Positions 25,884 to 34,291 of a stretch of DNA of 64,000 bases are shown here, in pieces. The position numbers and the translations under genes are program-made. Each line of letters starts with the position of its first letter. Position 1 is the first letter of the stretch. This DNA is from Desulfomicrobium sp. ZS1 (GTDB taxonomy: Bacteria; Desulfobacterota; Desulfovibrionia; Desulfovibrionales; Desulfomicrobiaceae): positions 1,364,001 to 1,428,000 of the forward strand of contig NZ_CP100351.1 of assembly GCF_024204645.1 (NCBI RefSeq), written 5' to 3'. The notes beneath the pieces were generated by a model. That model saw nothing but the letters and a program-made list of their open reading frames with translations. It was not told where the DNA came from and did no database searches.

Positions 25884-25914
25884 GTGTGCGTCAAGTTTTG
25901 CAAATTTTCCACGG
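25884..25914. repeat. Short repeat shared with 17384-17415
   Basis: GTGTGCGTCAAGTTTTGCAA and the following AATTTT-CCACGG match the earlier region with a few changes. Both copies lie 80-128 bases before a 45-bp repeat. Confidence 0.55.
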
Positions 25915-25963
25915 TACGATGGTCGCTAACGCACAGCGCTTCAAGGTCCGCCAGCAGCAGCTC

Positions 25964-26008
25964 CAACTCCCCTCCTGCCAAGGAGGGGTGCCCGAAGGGC
26001 GGGGTGGT
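25964..26008. repeat. 45-bp dispersed repeat, copy 3
   Basis: Same sequence as 17512-17556. It is followed by TTCAAGATTG and then directly by CAGCCCGACTCCTTGGG (26027-26043), the right end of the 215-bp element. This looks like a composite of repeat plus element whose interior was deleted. Confidence 0.8.
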
Positions 26009-26054
26009 TGCCTCTTCAAGATTGTGCAGCCCGACTCCTTGGGCCGCGCGAAAT

Positions 26055-26099
26055 AGAAAAGTCCCTCTGGAAAGGCGTGCTTCCCAGTGGGACTTTTCT
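26055..26099 (-). terminator. Hairpin downstream of htpG
   Basis: AGAAAAGTCCC 26055-26065 pairs with GGGACTTTTCT 26089-26099, and CTGG/CCAG extend the stem inside. Read on the minus strand it ends in a T-rich stretch. Confidence 0.65.
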
Positions 26100-26158
26100 G
26101 TCTCAAACGAATCGATTCAAAAGTGCCGGGCTGATAAATTCAAAACCATGAATGGGGT

Positions 26159-26178
26159 GCAGGGGACGCGTCCCCTGC
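26159..26178. repeat. Perfect 20-bp palindrome
   Basis: GCAGGGGACGCGTCCCCTGC, followed by CCGCCGGAGGC, of the kind common between genes in Desulfovibrio-like genomes. It lies 17 bases beyond the htpG stop codon. Confidence 0.6.
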
Positions 26179-26194
26179 CCGCCGGAGGCATCTT

Positions 26195-28087
26195 CTATTT
26201 CCCTTCCCGCTCCTTGTACCAGGCGCTGGAGTCTTCCATCAGTTTGTTCAGGCGGTTGACCATCTTGTGCGGGTCGGCCAGGTAGCCGTCCATGAGCAGG
26301 GCGGATTCGTAGAGCTGTTCGATCACGGTGGATACGAATTCGTCCTGTTCGTTTTTGGCGAAGACGGAGAGCAGGTTGCGCACGAGCTTGTGGTCCTGGT
26401 TGATTTCGAAGACCTTCTTGGGGATGGAGGTGTCTTTGGTCACCAGCTGCATGATCTTGTGCATCTGGGACGTGGATCCGTCCGGGCTGACCAGGCAGGA
26501 CGGGCTCTGGCTCAGGCGTTTGGAGATGCGGGCTTCGGTGATGCGGTCGCCCAGGATCTCCTGCACGCGTTTGAGGAAGCGGTCCATGTCCTTGGACTGC
26601 TCTTGGGAGAGTTCCTCGGGCTTGTCCTGTTTTTCGGAGCTGTCGGCGTATTTTTCGATGTTCGTGATGTCGGCGTTTTCGGTGGCCTTGAGCTCGAACT
26701 CCTTGAACTTGCGCAGGCTGTCCATGACGAACTCGTCCACGGGTTCGTACAGGTAGAGCACTTCCAGGCCTTTGGCGCGGAAGATCTCCAGGTGCGGGTT
26801 CTGCTCGATGGCTTCACGGCTGGGGCCGGAGATGTAGTAGATTTCCTTCTGCCCGTCCTTGGCGGCTTCGATGTATTCTTCCAGGGAGATGAGCCCGTCC
26901 TTGTCCTCATGGCGCGAGGAGTTGAAACGCAGCAGCTCTCCGAAGGCTTCCTGATTGGCGAAGTCCGCGTAGCCGAGCTTGAAGCGCTTGGAGTGTTCGG
27001 TCCAGAATTTGATGTAGCGGTCCTTGTCCTGGCCCAGTTTTTTCAGGTGCGAGAGGATCTGCTTGGTCAGGGTGGTGGCGATTTTGCGGATGAGCAGGTT
27101 TTCCTGCAGGGTCTCGCGCGAGATATTGAGCGGCAGGTCCTCTGTGTCGACCACGCCGCGCATGAAGCCGAGGTATTCGGGGATGAGGTCCTTGTTCTTG
27201 CTCTGGATCAGCACGCGCCGCACGTAGAGGTCCAGGCCGTAGTTCTCGCGGTCGAAGCCGAAGGTGTCCTGACTGCGCGGGGGCACGAAGGCCAGGGCCG
27301 AGAACTGCACCGGGGCGTCCACGCTCATGTGCAGGGTGTCCAGGGGCTCCTCGTGGTCGTAGGTCAGGAATTTGTAAAATTCCGTGTACTGTTCCGGGGT
27401 GATGGAGAACTTGTTCTCGCGCCACAGGGCCTGCACAGTATTGGCCTTCTCGCCCTGAACCAGGATGGGGAAGGATATGAAGTTGGAGTGCTTCTTGATG
27501 ATGGAGGTGATGCGGTTCTTTTCCGCGAATTCCTTGCCGTCTTCCTTGAGCTGCACGGTCAGGGTCGTGCCGCGCGGCAGATCCTCTTCCAGTTCGGTCA
27601 CGGTGTAGGTGCCCAGTCCATCGGAGATCCATTCCACGGCCTTGGCCTCGGGGCGGAAGGAACGGGTACGGATGGTGACCTTGTCGGCGACCATGAAGAC
27701 CGAATAGAAGCCCACGCCAAAGCGGCCGATGATGTTGGAGGAGTTGGCCTGATCGGCCATGGCCTGGCGGATGAATTCGGCGGACCCGGAATGGGCGATG
27801 GTGCCGATGTTCTCGACCAGTTCATCCATGGTCATGCCGACGCCGGTGTCGGCGATGACAAGCGCATGGTTTTCCTCATCGGTGGTGATGGATATCTGCA
27901 AGTCGAGGTCGGGGTTTGCGATTTCGGCCGAGCGGGATTGCTCGAAGCGTAGCTTGTCGAGCGCGTCGGAGGCGTTGGAGACCAGCTCTCGCAGAAATAT
28001 TTCCCGGCTTGTGTAAATGGAGTGAGTAATGATATCAAGTAGTTGTTTGATTTCTGTTTTAAACTCGAACTGTTGTGCCTGAGACAT
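26195..28087 (-). CDS. htpG: Chaperone HtpG (Hsp90)
   Basis: A 630-residue bacterial Hsp90. The N-terminal GHKL ATPase domain shows the family start [43 protein letters not shown] and [13 protein letters not shown]. The middle domain (from about 230) has [21 protein letters not shown] and the catalytic-arginine region of the family; the C-terminal dimerisation domain is complete. ATG-dependent start at 28087 was chosen because the family begins just before this motif and GGAGC lies upstream. It is a cytoplasmic ATP-dependent chaperone. Confidence 0.97.
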
Positions 28088-28122
28088 AAATGCTCCTTCT
28101 GGTTTGGAAATTTTGTTTGCTC

Positions 28123-28150
28123 CAAATAAAAGGCCTGTTCCCGTTGTCAA
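28123..28150 (-). promoter_or_regulatory. Sigma-70-type promoter of htpG
   Basis: On the minus strand TTGACA (28150-28145) and TATTTG (28128-28123) are 16 bases apart, about 35 bases upstream of the start codon. An adjacent GTTGC-AGC-GCAAC palindrome lies upstream. Confidence 0.4.
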
Positions 28151-28176
28151 GGGTTGCAGCGCAACAAGATTTTTAC

Positions 28177-28205
28177 TTGACCGGGTGAGGGGCCTTGGGT
28201 AGAGA
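28177..28205 (+). promoter_or_regulatory. Sigma-70-type promoter of the tRNA-His genes
   Basis: TTGACC (28177-28182) and TAGAGA (28200-28205) are 17 bases apart; the tRNA begins 16-17 bases later. Confidence 0.55.
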
Positions 28206-28221
28206 GTTTCCCCTGTCGGAT

Positions 28222-28298
28222 GGTGGGTGTAGCTCAGTAGGCAGAGCACCTGGTTGTGGCCCAGGATGTCGCGCGTTCAAGCCGCGTCACTCACCCCA
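28222..28298 (+). tRNA. tRNA-His (GTG), first copy
   Basis: Full cloverleaf: acceptor GTGGGTG pairs with CACTCAC, D arm AGCTCAGTAGGCAGAGC, anticodon stem CCTGG/CCAGG with loop TTGTGGC (anticodon GTG), and TTCAAGC T loop. The extra G at the 5' end faces C73, the identity feature of tRNA-His; CCA is encoded. Confidence 0.97.
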
Positions 28299-28309
28299 TT
28301 AGACCATAC

Positions 28310-28336
28310 GGGACAGTTCGTCTGTCCCTTTTTTTT
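28310..28336 (+). terminator. Terminator between the two tRNA-His genes
   Basis: GGGACAG 28310-28316 pairs with CTGTCCC 28322-28328, followed by eight T residues. Confidence 0.85.
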
Positions 28337-28349
28337 CCCGCTTTTTTGT

Positions 28350-28426
28350 GGTGGGTGTAGCTCAGTAGGCAGAGCACCTGGTTGTGGCCCAGGATGTCGC
28401 GCGTTCAAGCCGCGTCACTCACCCCA
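28350..28426 (+). tRNA. tRNA-His (GTG), second copy
   Basis: Identical in sequence to the first copy, including the extra 5' G and encoded CCA. The two copies are 128 bases apart, start to start, so this is a recent tandem duplication. Confidence 0.97.
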
Positions 28427-28437
28427 TTTGACACCCC

Positions 28438-28474
28438 AGCAGAACCGGATAAGAACTGGTTCTGCTTTTTTTTT
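28438..28474 (+). terminator. Terminator after the second tRNA-His
   Basis: AGCAGAACC 28438-28446 pairs with GGTTCTGCT 28458-28466, followed by a run of T to 28474. Confidence 0.85.
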
Positions 28475-28492
28475 GGAGGGAGGGGAGGTCGC

Positions 28493-29077
28493 ATGGCTGC
28501 ATTCACGGGCATCAACCACCTGGCCATGGTCACGGCGGACATGGACCGCACGGTCCATTTCTGGCGGGATTTGCTCGGTATGCGTCTGGTCGTGGGGCTT
28601 GGGCATCCGGGGTACCGGCACTATTTTTTTGAGATTACGACCAAGGACATGATCGCCTTTTTTGAATGGCCCGGGGTGAAGCCTATCGCCGAGAAGGATC
28701 ACGGCGCGCCGGTGCGCGGGCCAGCGGCTTTTGACCATCTGTCGCTGGGAGTGGAGAGCCTGGAAGAACTGGGGCGCTTGAAGGACCTGCTGGAAGCCAA
28801 CGATTTCTGGGCCTCGGAATTCATCGACCACGGATTCATCATCTCCCTGTATTCCTTCGATCCCAACAATATCCCCATTGAATTCAGTTATCCCGTGCCC
28901 GAATACGACGTTCATGCTCATCCGATCATGCTCGATTCCCATCCGACTCCGGCTGCAAAGGAAGGCAGCCAGCCGCGTCCGCACAGATGGCGCGGAGCCG
29001 TTCCTTCAGATTCGGACCACGGCATCTATCCCGGCGAGGCCGAAGCCGTGCGCGCCGCATTCATCACGAAAACATAA
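28493..29077 (+). CDS. VOC-family (glyoxalase/bleomycin-resistance fold) protein
   Basis: A 194-residue protein. The first 125 residues are one vicinal-oxygen-chelate domain: GINHLAMVTADMDRTVHFWRD at the N-terminus with a metal-ligand-type His, FDHLSLGV in the second repeat, and IPIEFSY with the closing Glu. The C-terminal 60 residues are probably disordered. Members are metal-dependent lyases, isomerases or dioxygenases. The substrate is not identifiable, and the gene is not clearly coupled to murA, 33 bases downstream. Confidence 0.8.
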   Translation: MAAFTGINHLAMVTADMDRTVHFWRDLLGMRLVVGLGHPGYRHYFFEITTKDMIAFFEWPGVKPIAEKDHGAPVRGPAAFDHLSLGVESLEELGRLKDLLEANDFWASEFIDHGFIISLYSFDPNNIPIEFSYPVPEYDVHAHPIMLDSHPTPAAKEGSQPRPHRWRGAVPSDSDHGIYPGEAEAVRAAFITKT

Positions 29078-29110
29078 ATCCTGGAACTGACCGGGGTATT
29101 TGAGGAAAAT

Positions 29111-30361
29111 ATGGATAAACTTGTCATAGAAGGCGGCGTGCCGCTGAAGGGAGAGGTCCGGATCAGCGGCTCCAAAAATGCGGCCCTGCCCATCCTGCTC
29201 GCTTCCATTTTGGTCGAAGGCGAGGTGCGCCTGACCAATGTGCCGGACCTGCGCGATATCGCTACCACTTTGAAGCTGCTCGAACTGCTTGGTTGCCGCG
29301 CTGAATTCAATGACGGGGACGTGCTGCTGCATTCGTGTGACCTGAAGCCCGAAGCCCCCTATGACCTGGTGCGGACCATGCGCGCATCGGTGCTGTGCCT
29401 GGGGCCGCTCCTGGCCCGGCTCGGTCGGGCGCGGGTGGCCATGCCCGGCGGCTGCGCCATCGGAGCGCGGCCCGTGGACCTGCATCTCAAAGGTCTGGAA
29501 CAGATGGGAGCCGTCTTCGAGCTGGAGAGCGGCGACATCATCGGCACCTGCGACCGCCTCAAAGGGGCCCATATCCATCTTGATTTCCCCACTGTGGGCG
29601 GCACCGAGCATCTGATCATGGCCGCTGTGCTGGCCGAAGGGGAGACAGTGCTCGAAAACGCGGCCCGCGAGCCCGAAATCCAGGATCTGGCGGAGTTTCT
29701 GAACACCTGCGGGGCGCGCATCACCGGCCACGGCACCAGCGTGGTGCGCATCGAGGGTGTCGAATCCTTGCATGGCTGCTCCTATCCCGTCATGCCTGAC
29801 CGCATTGAGGCCGGCACCTATCTGATAGCAGCGGGAATAACAAAGGGCGACCTGACCCTGCGGGACTGTCCGGTGGACGCCCTTGATGCCGTCATCTCGA
29901 AATTGCGTGAAATGGGCATGGTCATCGAAGGAGATCGCAACCTGCTGACCGTTACTGTCGACGGCCCGCTGAACTGCGTCGATCTTTCGACCAGACCCTA
30001 CCCCGGCTTCCCCACGGACATGCAGGCCCAGATCATGGCGCTCATGTGCGTCAGCCGTGGCGCGGGCGTCATCACCGAAGGCATCTTCGAGAACCGCTTC
30101 ATGCACGTGCAGGAACTGGCCCGCCTGGGCGCGCACATCACGTTGTCCGGACAGAGCGCCATGGTGCGCGGGGTGGACACGTTGAAAGGCGCCACGGTCA
30201 TGGCTTCGGATTTGCGCGCCAGTGCCTGTCTGGTCCTGGCCGGGCTTGCAGCCACGGGACGCACCGACGTGCGCCGTATCTATCACCTTGATCGCGGCTA
30301 CGAGCAGATGGAAGTGAAGCTTGGCGCGGTCGGAGCCAGGATCAGACGCGAGAAGGAATAG
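29111..30361 (+). CDS. murA: UDP-N-acetylglucosamine 1-carboxyvinyltransferase MurA
   Basis: A 416-residue enzyme of the first committed step of peptidoglycan synthesis, transferring enolpyruvate from PEP to UDP-GlcNAc in the cytoplasm. The N-terminus has [10 protein letters not shown] with the conserved Lys-Asn pair. Catalytic Cys115 lies in [15 protein letters not shown], so fosfomycin-sensitive chemistry is expected. GTYLIA, PTDMQAQ and RGYEQM near the C-terminus match the family. The length is usual. It ends in a strong terminator at 30406. Confidence 0.97.
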   Translation: MDKLVIEGGVPLKGEVRISGSKNAALPILLASILVEGEVRLTNVPDLRDIATTLKLLELLGCRAEFNDGDVLLHSCDLKPEAPYDLVRTMRASVLCLGPLLARLGRARVAMPGGCAIGARPVDLHLKGLEQMGAVFELESGDIIGTCDRLKGAHIHLDFPTVGGTEHLIMAAVLAEGETVLENAAREPEIQDLAEFLNTCGARITGHGTSVVRIEGVESLHGCSYPVMPDRIEAGTYLIAAGITKGDLTLRDCPVDALDAVISKLREMGMVIEGDRNLLTVTVDGPLNCVDLSTRPYPGFPTDMQAQIMALMCVSRGAGVITEGIFENRFMHVQELARLGAHITLSGQSAMVRGVDTLKGATVMASDLRASACLVLAGLAATGRTDVRRIYHLDRGYEQMEVKLGAVGARIRREKE

Positions 30362-30405
30362 TGGGTGCGGCGGGAGTGCCGCAAAAGATAAAAGTGCAAA
30401 AAAAA

Positions 30406-30436
30406 CCTCGCCGACAGCATGGGCGAGGTTTTTTTT
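30406..30436 (+). terminator. Terminator after murA
   Basis: CCTCGCC 30406-30412 pairs with GGCGAGG 30422-30428, followed by eight T residues; an A run on the other side makes it potentially bidirectional for the convergent VKOR-like gene. Confidence 0.9.
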
Positions 30437-30457
30437 GCGGGCATGCCGCCCAGGGCG

Positions 30458-31450
30458 CTATCCCGCTGTCGCGTTCCCCGCTGCCTTTGGTGCGTTGCGC
30501 GGAAACTGCAACTCTCGCTGTAAAAATCCCCGCACACGCAGGTATTCAGTGATGTTGCCTTCCCCGCGCAAGATCATCTCCCAGCCCGGTCGTTCCATGA
30601 CCACCAGCACCGGCACGCCTTTGAACCCCTTCATCTTGAAATAGGCCCTGGCCGTGCGCACGGTCTGGCGCAGGTCTTCGGACACCGGCACGGGATCGAT
30701 GGTGTCCATGCTTTCCACACGCAGTACCTCCAGGAACAGGTTTTCCTTGCTTGCCGTGGAGTTCTGCACGGTGGCCAGGCGGTACAGGTCATCCTCTTTG
30801 TTGTCCGTACTGGCCAGATGCCACTTGCCGGGCAGGGTCTGGGCGTTGATGGACAGGTTGGCCAGGATCTTGGAACAGTGGTCGCAGTGCAGGCTGAAAA
30901 AGAGCACGTGCTGCGGGGCATTGTCCGGAGCTGTTTCCCAGGTGCCGAAGGCGGTGTCGGTGATGGCGGGAGGGACGACGTTCAGGTCCAGCACGGCATT
31001 GGCGGTAAAGCCTCCACACCATACGGCCACACCCAGAAAGACCGTCAGAAGCGATTTGCGTACCCACGCGAAAAGACACAAGCCCGTGAAAAGGGTCGCG
31101 CCCACGATGACGCAGAGCAGGCACTTCTCTTTCAGCCCCATGAACTGAAAACCCAGGATCGCGCCGTCAAAGGCCAGGGCTCCGAAGAGCAGCAGGCTGG
31201 CTAGCCCCCAGATCCATTTCTTGTCGTAACGCCCGCCGAAAAAGACCAGTCCCCACAGGAACCAGAAAAATGCGGCCCCCATCTTGATGAGATTGCCTTC
31301 CCCGAAACGGACGTACTCTCCGACCACGTCACAGGCGGAAGTAGTGCAGAAGGAAGTATGGCGCACGGCCTGCATCCAGACCTCGCCGGAGAGGAAGGAA
31401 GCGGCTAGAAAAAGAAAGGTCAGCAGCGAATATCGAGAGAACCGGGTCAT
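30458..31450 (-). CDS. VKOR-like membrane protein fused to a thioredoxin-like domain
   Basis: A 330-residue protein. The N-terminal half has four or five membrane helices with the loop-cysteine pair (SFCTTSACDVV) and the active-site CLLC near residue 110 of vitamin-K-epoxide-reductase homologues. The C-terminal half is thioredoxin-like with CDHC near residue 190 and a cis-proline-type GVPVLVV. Bacterial VKOR passes disulfide electrons to quinone, working with a DsbA-like partner; here the partner appears fused. It probably supports disulfide formation in envelope proteins. It converges on murA. Confidence 0.82.
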   Translation of the reverse strand: MTRFSRYSLLTFLFLAASFLSGEVWMQAVRHTSFCTTSACDVVGEYVRFGEGNLIKMGAAFFWFLWGLVFFGGRYDKKWIWGLASLLLFGALAFDGAILGFQFMGLKEKCLLCVIVGATLFTGLCLFAWVRKSLLTVFLGVAVWCGGFTANAVLDLNVVPPAITDTAFGTWETAPDNAPQHVLFFSLHCDHCSKILANLSINAQTLPGKWHLASTDNKEDDLYRLATVQNSTASKENLFLEVLRVESMDTIDPVPVSEDLRQTVRTARAYFKMKGFKGVPVLVVMERPGWEMILRGEGNITEYLRVRGFLQRELQFPRNAPKAAGNATAG

Positions 31451-32157
31451 AACAAACTCCCTGTTGGATGATGGGTGTTTGTGTATCTAAGGAGTGCGTC
31501 GCGTCAAGCCGGTATTCGTCCGTAATTTGCGCAAGGTGCAGGTGCACCTTGCTGACTTCTTTCGTGCGCAGTCCTGCGTCATTACAGATGCCGGTACGGA
31601 AGCCGCAATATGACAAAGCCATCCCCCGCAGACTCGTTTGTGCCCGCCAAGGTCACAATCCAATGTTTCAAATGATTTTTTGCTGCGTGATCATTTCAGG
31701 CGAATGGAGAGGGGATGAGGGGCCGGAGGGATGAGGGGGAGCAGAATCGCACACTGGAACTTACAAAGTCGAACAATCAAAGGTAGATCCTGTAATCGGT
31801 CGTCAGCACTCCAGCCAACTTGCGAGCCGTCTGTTTGCCCGCAGGAGAACTTTCTCTTGACCACATTCCTTTTGGGTGCCCCTTGCCTTTGCGTGTCGCG
31901 GCCTTCTTTCTCCAGCTTGAAACGGGCCACCAGGCTGGTCATGCTCCCCGCCAGCTTGGCAAGGTGTTCGGCGCTTTCGATCTTCCTTGGGTCAGGGAGA
32001 TGGTGGCGTTTGGGAAGTTGATCTTGATTCGTGGCAGGTTGTAGGCCAATTTGAACGCAGGCGTGCGGCAAGGGAAAATGTTCAAAGCCGGACGTACGCA
32101 CAGAACATGGCGGCACGCTGGCCGCCATATGGGCCCATGGGCTTCAAGGAGATTTAT
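31451..32157. other. Intergenic region of about 700 bp without a supported intact gene
   Basis: Purine-rich and low-complexity stretches near 31700 and short frames only. A minus-strand segment at 31901-31982 encodes AEHLAKLAGSMTSLVARFKL, resembling the extreme C-terminus of a methyl-accepting chemotaxis protein, without the rest of one. Confidence 0.45.
31901..31982 (-). pseudogene. Possible chemotaxis-receptor C-terminal remnant
   Basis: About 27 codons (IESAEHLAKLAGSMTSLVAR and FKLEKEG) match the usual end of MCPs, where a Leu/Val-rich helix closes in a VxRFKL motif. Nothing upstream continues the receptor in any frame I checked, so it is at most a fragment. Confidence 0.3.
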
Positions 32158-32739
32158 ATGGAAGATTCAATGATGCGCGGCAGCCTGGATGATATTTATT
32201 TTCCGGGTTTGTCCGTGCAGACTGTAGGCTTCGTCCGCAATTCGGTGGAGGAACCCATCCTTCGGGCCGATGACGAAGGCATTACCATGGACGCGCGTCG
32301 GGAAGAGATGCGCCGCCGCATTCGCGAGATCAAGAGCGCTGTTTCGGAAATCGTCATCAAGGAAGAACTGTTGGAACTTCTGGACGGTATCGACGATTTT
32401 TCGCACCTGATCGTGCTGTATTGGGGGCACAAGGTGCCGGCCCAGGGCCGCCTCCTGACCCGCGTGCATCCCATGGGCCGCAAGGAGCTCCCGCGCGTGG
32501 GCATTTTCGGCACGCGTAGCCCGGCCCGACCCAATCCCGTGCTCATCACCACGGTGCGCCTGTCCTCCCGCAGCGGGAATATCCTGCGCGTCACCGGGCT
32601 CGACGCCATAGACAACAGCCCGGTCATCGACATCAAACCCTATGTACCTGAGCGCGGTGCGTGTGATGATGTGCGCGTGCCGCAGTGGATGGAGCGGATT
32701 CAGGACGAAATCGCGGCCGAGGACGGAAGTGACGCCTGA
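32158..32739 (+). CDS. TrmO/TsaA-family tRNA (t6A37) methyltransferase-like protein
   Basis: A 193-residue member of the TsaA/TrmO beta-barrel family, which in E. coli N6-methylates t6A37 of tRNA-Thr using SAM. Family features are VGFVRNSVEEP, LLDGIDDFSHLIVLYW, VHPMGRKELPRVGIFGTRSPARPNP and VTGLDAIDNSPVIDIKPY. It has an N-terminal and middle extension (about residues 35-70) compared with short members. The first ATG at 32158 is used; 32170 is possible. It overlaps the following methyltransferase gene by 11 bases. Confidence 0.82.
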   Translation: MEDSMMRGSLDDIYFPGLSVQTVGFVRNSVEEPILRADDEGITMDARREEMRRRIREIKSAVSEIVIKEELLELLDGIDDFSHLIVLYWGHKVPAQGRLLTRVHPMGRKELPRVGIFGTRSPARPNPVLITTVRLSSRSGNILRVTGLDAIDNSPVIDIKPYVPERGACDDVRVPQWMERIQDEIAAEDGSDA

Positions 32740-33343
32740 CGCTGCCGATTGCCGACGGTCCGGCCCCAGCAGCCATCAGCCTCATACCGCGCCGAAGGTG
32801 CTGGACGCCCTCGGCCTGGGGCCGGGGAGCGTATTTGTCGATCTGGGCTGTGGCCCGGGCGATTATGCCCTGGACGCGGCAGGGCGGGTCGGTCCGAAAG
32901 GGGCGGTGCTGGCCCTGGACACCTGGAGCCGCGTCCTGACCGAACTGCGCGCGGAGGCCGTGCGCCGGGGTCTTGCATCCCTTTTGCCCATGCGCGTGGA
33001 CATCACCCTTTCCCTGCCCGTGGCCACGCACAGAATTGATGCCTGCCTGCTGGCCATGGTCCTGCATATGCCCGGCCGCGTGGCGCAACTGGGACTCATG
33101 CTGGATGAAGCGCGGCGCGTGCTCAGACCTGGCGGACGGCTGGGCGTGCTGGAACATGCCGGATACGACCAACTGCCCGAAACCCACCCAGCCCGCCGCC
33201 TCACCCCTGAATGGCTGACGGCCTTGGCCGAAAGTCACGGTTTTGTCCGCTGCGAACTACTGGAACTGGATCGGATGTGGCTTGCAGTCTTCGCTTCGCA
33301 ACCTGCGCCGGGCTATTTCAGGGGGGCAAGAGTCAGATCTTGA
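32729..33343 (+). CDS. Class I SAM-dependent methyltransferase
   Basis: A 204-residue methyltransferase-like protein with the SAM loop VDLGCGPGDY near residue 39, an acidic LALDTW strand and VLRPGGRLGVLEH near residue 135. GTG at 32729 overlaps the trmO-like stop, with GGA-type ribosome-binding bases upstream; no ATG fits. Coupled translation with the tRNA-modification gene hints at a related job, but the substrate is unknown. Confidence 0.75.
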   Translation: MTPDAADCRRSGPSSHQPHTAPKVLDALGLGPGSVFVDLGCGPGDYALDAAGRVGPKGAVLALDTWSRVLTELRAEAVRRGLASLLPMRVDITLSLPVATHRIDACLLAMVLHMPGRVAQLGLMLDEARRVLRPGGRLGVLEHAGYDQLPETHPARRLTPEWLTALAESHGFVRCELLELDRMWLAVFASQPAPGYFRGARVRS

Positions 33344-33491
33344 ATCTTGAATTATCCATCTTCTGATTCTTTATCCGAACTGAAACTTATTGCGCAAACG
33401 TCGTTACAAGAAAAGTTGCGATAACGGCAAGTGCTTCCTTTGTCTTACATATTTGTGTTCATGACTTCCGAGCACACCCCTCGGATACGAC

Positions 33492-33525
33492 AAAGGCCAC
33501 TCATTACCGGATGGCCTTTTGTTTT
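33492..33525 (+). terminator. Terminator downstream of the methyltransferase
   Basis: AAAGGCCA 33492-33499 pairs with TGGCCTTT 33512-33519, then TTGTTTTC. Confidence 0.75.
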
Positions 33526-33581
33526 CAAGTCGAAATATAGGTCGCTGGAATCACATAAACCCACAGCGGAACCCACAACAG

Positions 33582-33617
33582 AAAAAAGGGATTTCAGCCT
33601 TTCGACTGAAATCCCTT
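33582..33617 (-). terminator. Terminator of the tRNA-Val/tRNA-Asp unit
   Basis: A perfect 12-bp stem, 33606-33617 with 33586-33597, read leftward and ending in a T run (33587-33582). Confidence 0.9.
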
Positions 33618-33626
33618 ACTTTCTAA

Positions 33627-33703
<77 letters not shown>

Positions 33704-33717
33704 GCATTTTGTCTTCG

Positions 33718-33793
33718 TGGTGGGCGGTACAGGGATCGAACCTATGACCCTCGGCTTGTAAGGCCGACGCTCTCCCAGCTGAGCTAACCGCCC
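33718..33793 (-). tRNA. tRNA-Val (TAC)
   Basis: On the minus strand, acceptor GGGCGGT pairs with ACCGCCC, with encoded ACCA end. Anticodon loop CTTACAA gives TAC. It lies 14 bases upstream of tRNA-Asp and is likely transcribed with it. Confidence 0.97.
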
Positions 33794-33929
33794 CGTCCCG
33801 TCCAACGAAAAACAGTCTTTATAGAGCCACATGCCCGCTGTCAAAGACTTTTTTTGTAAAAAATAAAAAAAAATGAAATTTCCTTGGGACCAGCCCGGGC
33901 GGTGGGGCGGAAGGCCGGAATGGCCGTGC

Positions 33930-33966
33930 AAAACAAAAGGGCCGCCCGTTATGGACAGCCCTTTTG
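33930..33966 (-). terminator. Terminator of the selenoprotein gene
   Basis: GCCCTTTTG 33958-33966 pairs with CAAAAGGGC 33934-33942; the minus strand then continues with TTTTGC. It lies 20 bases after the stop codon. Confidence 0.7.
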
Positions 33967-33985
33967 GTCTTCGAAAAGCTGAGTC

Positions 33986-34291
33986 TTAACCGCAGGAAGT
34001 GCAGGAAGAGCATCCCGAAGAAGTCGTTTTAAGCCCGGACTTGATGTTGAAACCCATGTGCGGGTGAAATTCCACTGAAATGGGTTTCGATTCGTCCATC
34101 AGGGCAGTTTCAACCAGGAATTTGTATCCGTCAATTTCGTATACTACGTCGTTGTCTTTTTGCTCATCCAGAGCAAGCGCCAAGCGAGGCCCGCCTCAGC
34201 CGGCAGCCATGTAGACCCGGATCGGGGACACTTCTTTTCCTGCGAAGTGCATATCGAGCTGCTCTTTGGCAGCCTTTGTAAGTTCGAACAT
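33986..34291 (-). CDS. IscA/HesB-like selenoprotein (in-frame UGA as selenocysteine)
   Basis: From ATG 34291 the frame reads MFELTKAAKEQLDMHFAGKE, then VSPIRVYMAAG, a TGA codon at 34198-34196 (position 32), and GGPRLALALDE onward to a TAA at 33988-33986: 101 residues counting Sec. The UGA falls exactly where A-type iron-sulfur carriers have their first conserved Cys, and a HesB-like GUGGPRLxLALDE selenoprotein family is known. AAGGAGG lies six bases before the ATG, and both sides of the UGA are family-like. The C-terminus is CSSCTSCG. A UGA-proximal hairpin is present (34160-34176). Likely role: Fe-S or metal binding in the cytoplasm. Ordinary gene calling would start at 34183 and lose the first third. 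Confidence 0.88.
34160..34176 (-). promoter_or_regulatory. Candidate bacterial SECIS hairpin
   Basis: Starting 20 bases after the UGA, the mRNA can form UUGCUC-UGGAU-GAGCAA: a six-base stem with G residues in the apical loop, as in bacterial SECIS elements. It lies inside the coding region. Confidence 0.5.

Larger units (their letters stand above)
24920..26194. other. Gene-poor repeat region
   Basis: Between the ABC exporter and htpG lies a stretch made mostly of repeats: two 45-bp repeats, two 215-bp inverted-repeat elements, a deleted third copy, and one antitoxin-like remnant. Small open frames inside the repeats (for example on the minus strand at 24965-25219 and 25552-25803) are repeat translations, not genes. 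Confidence 0.6.

Noticed and set aside
26267-27952. 561-codon plus-strand frame opposite htpG
   Set aside because: Shadow of htpG; its repetitive Val/Leu/Gly/Asp composition mirrors the codon usage of the other strand.
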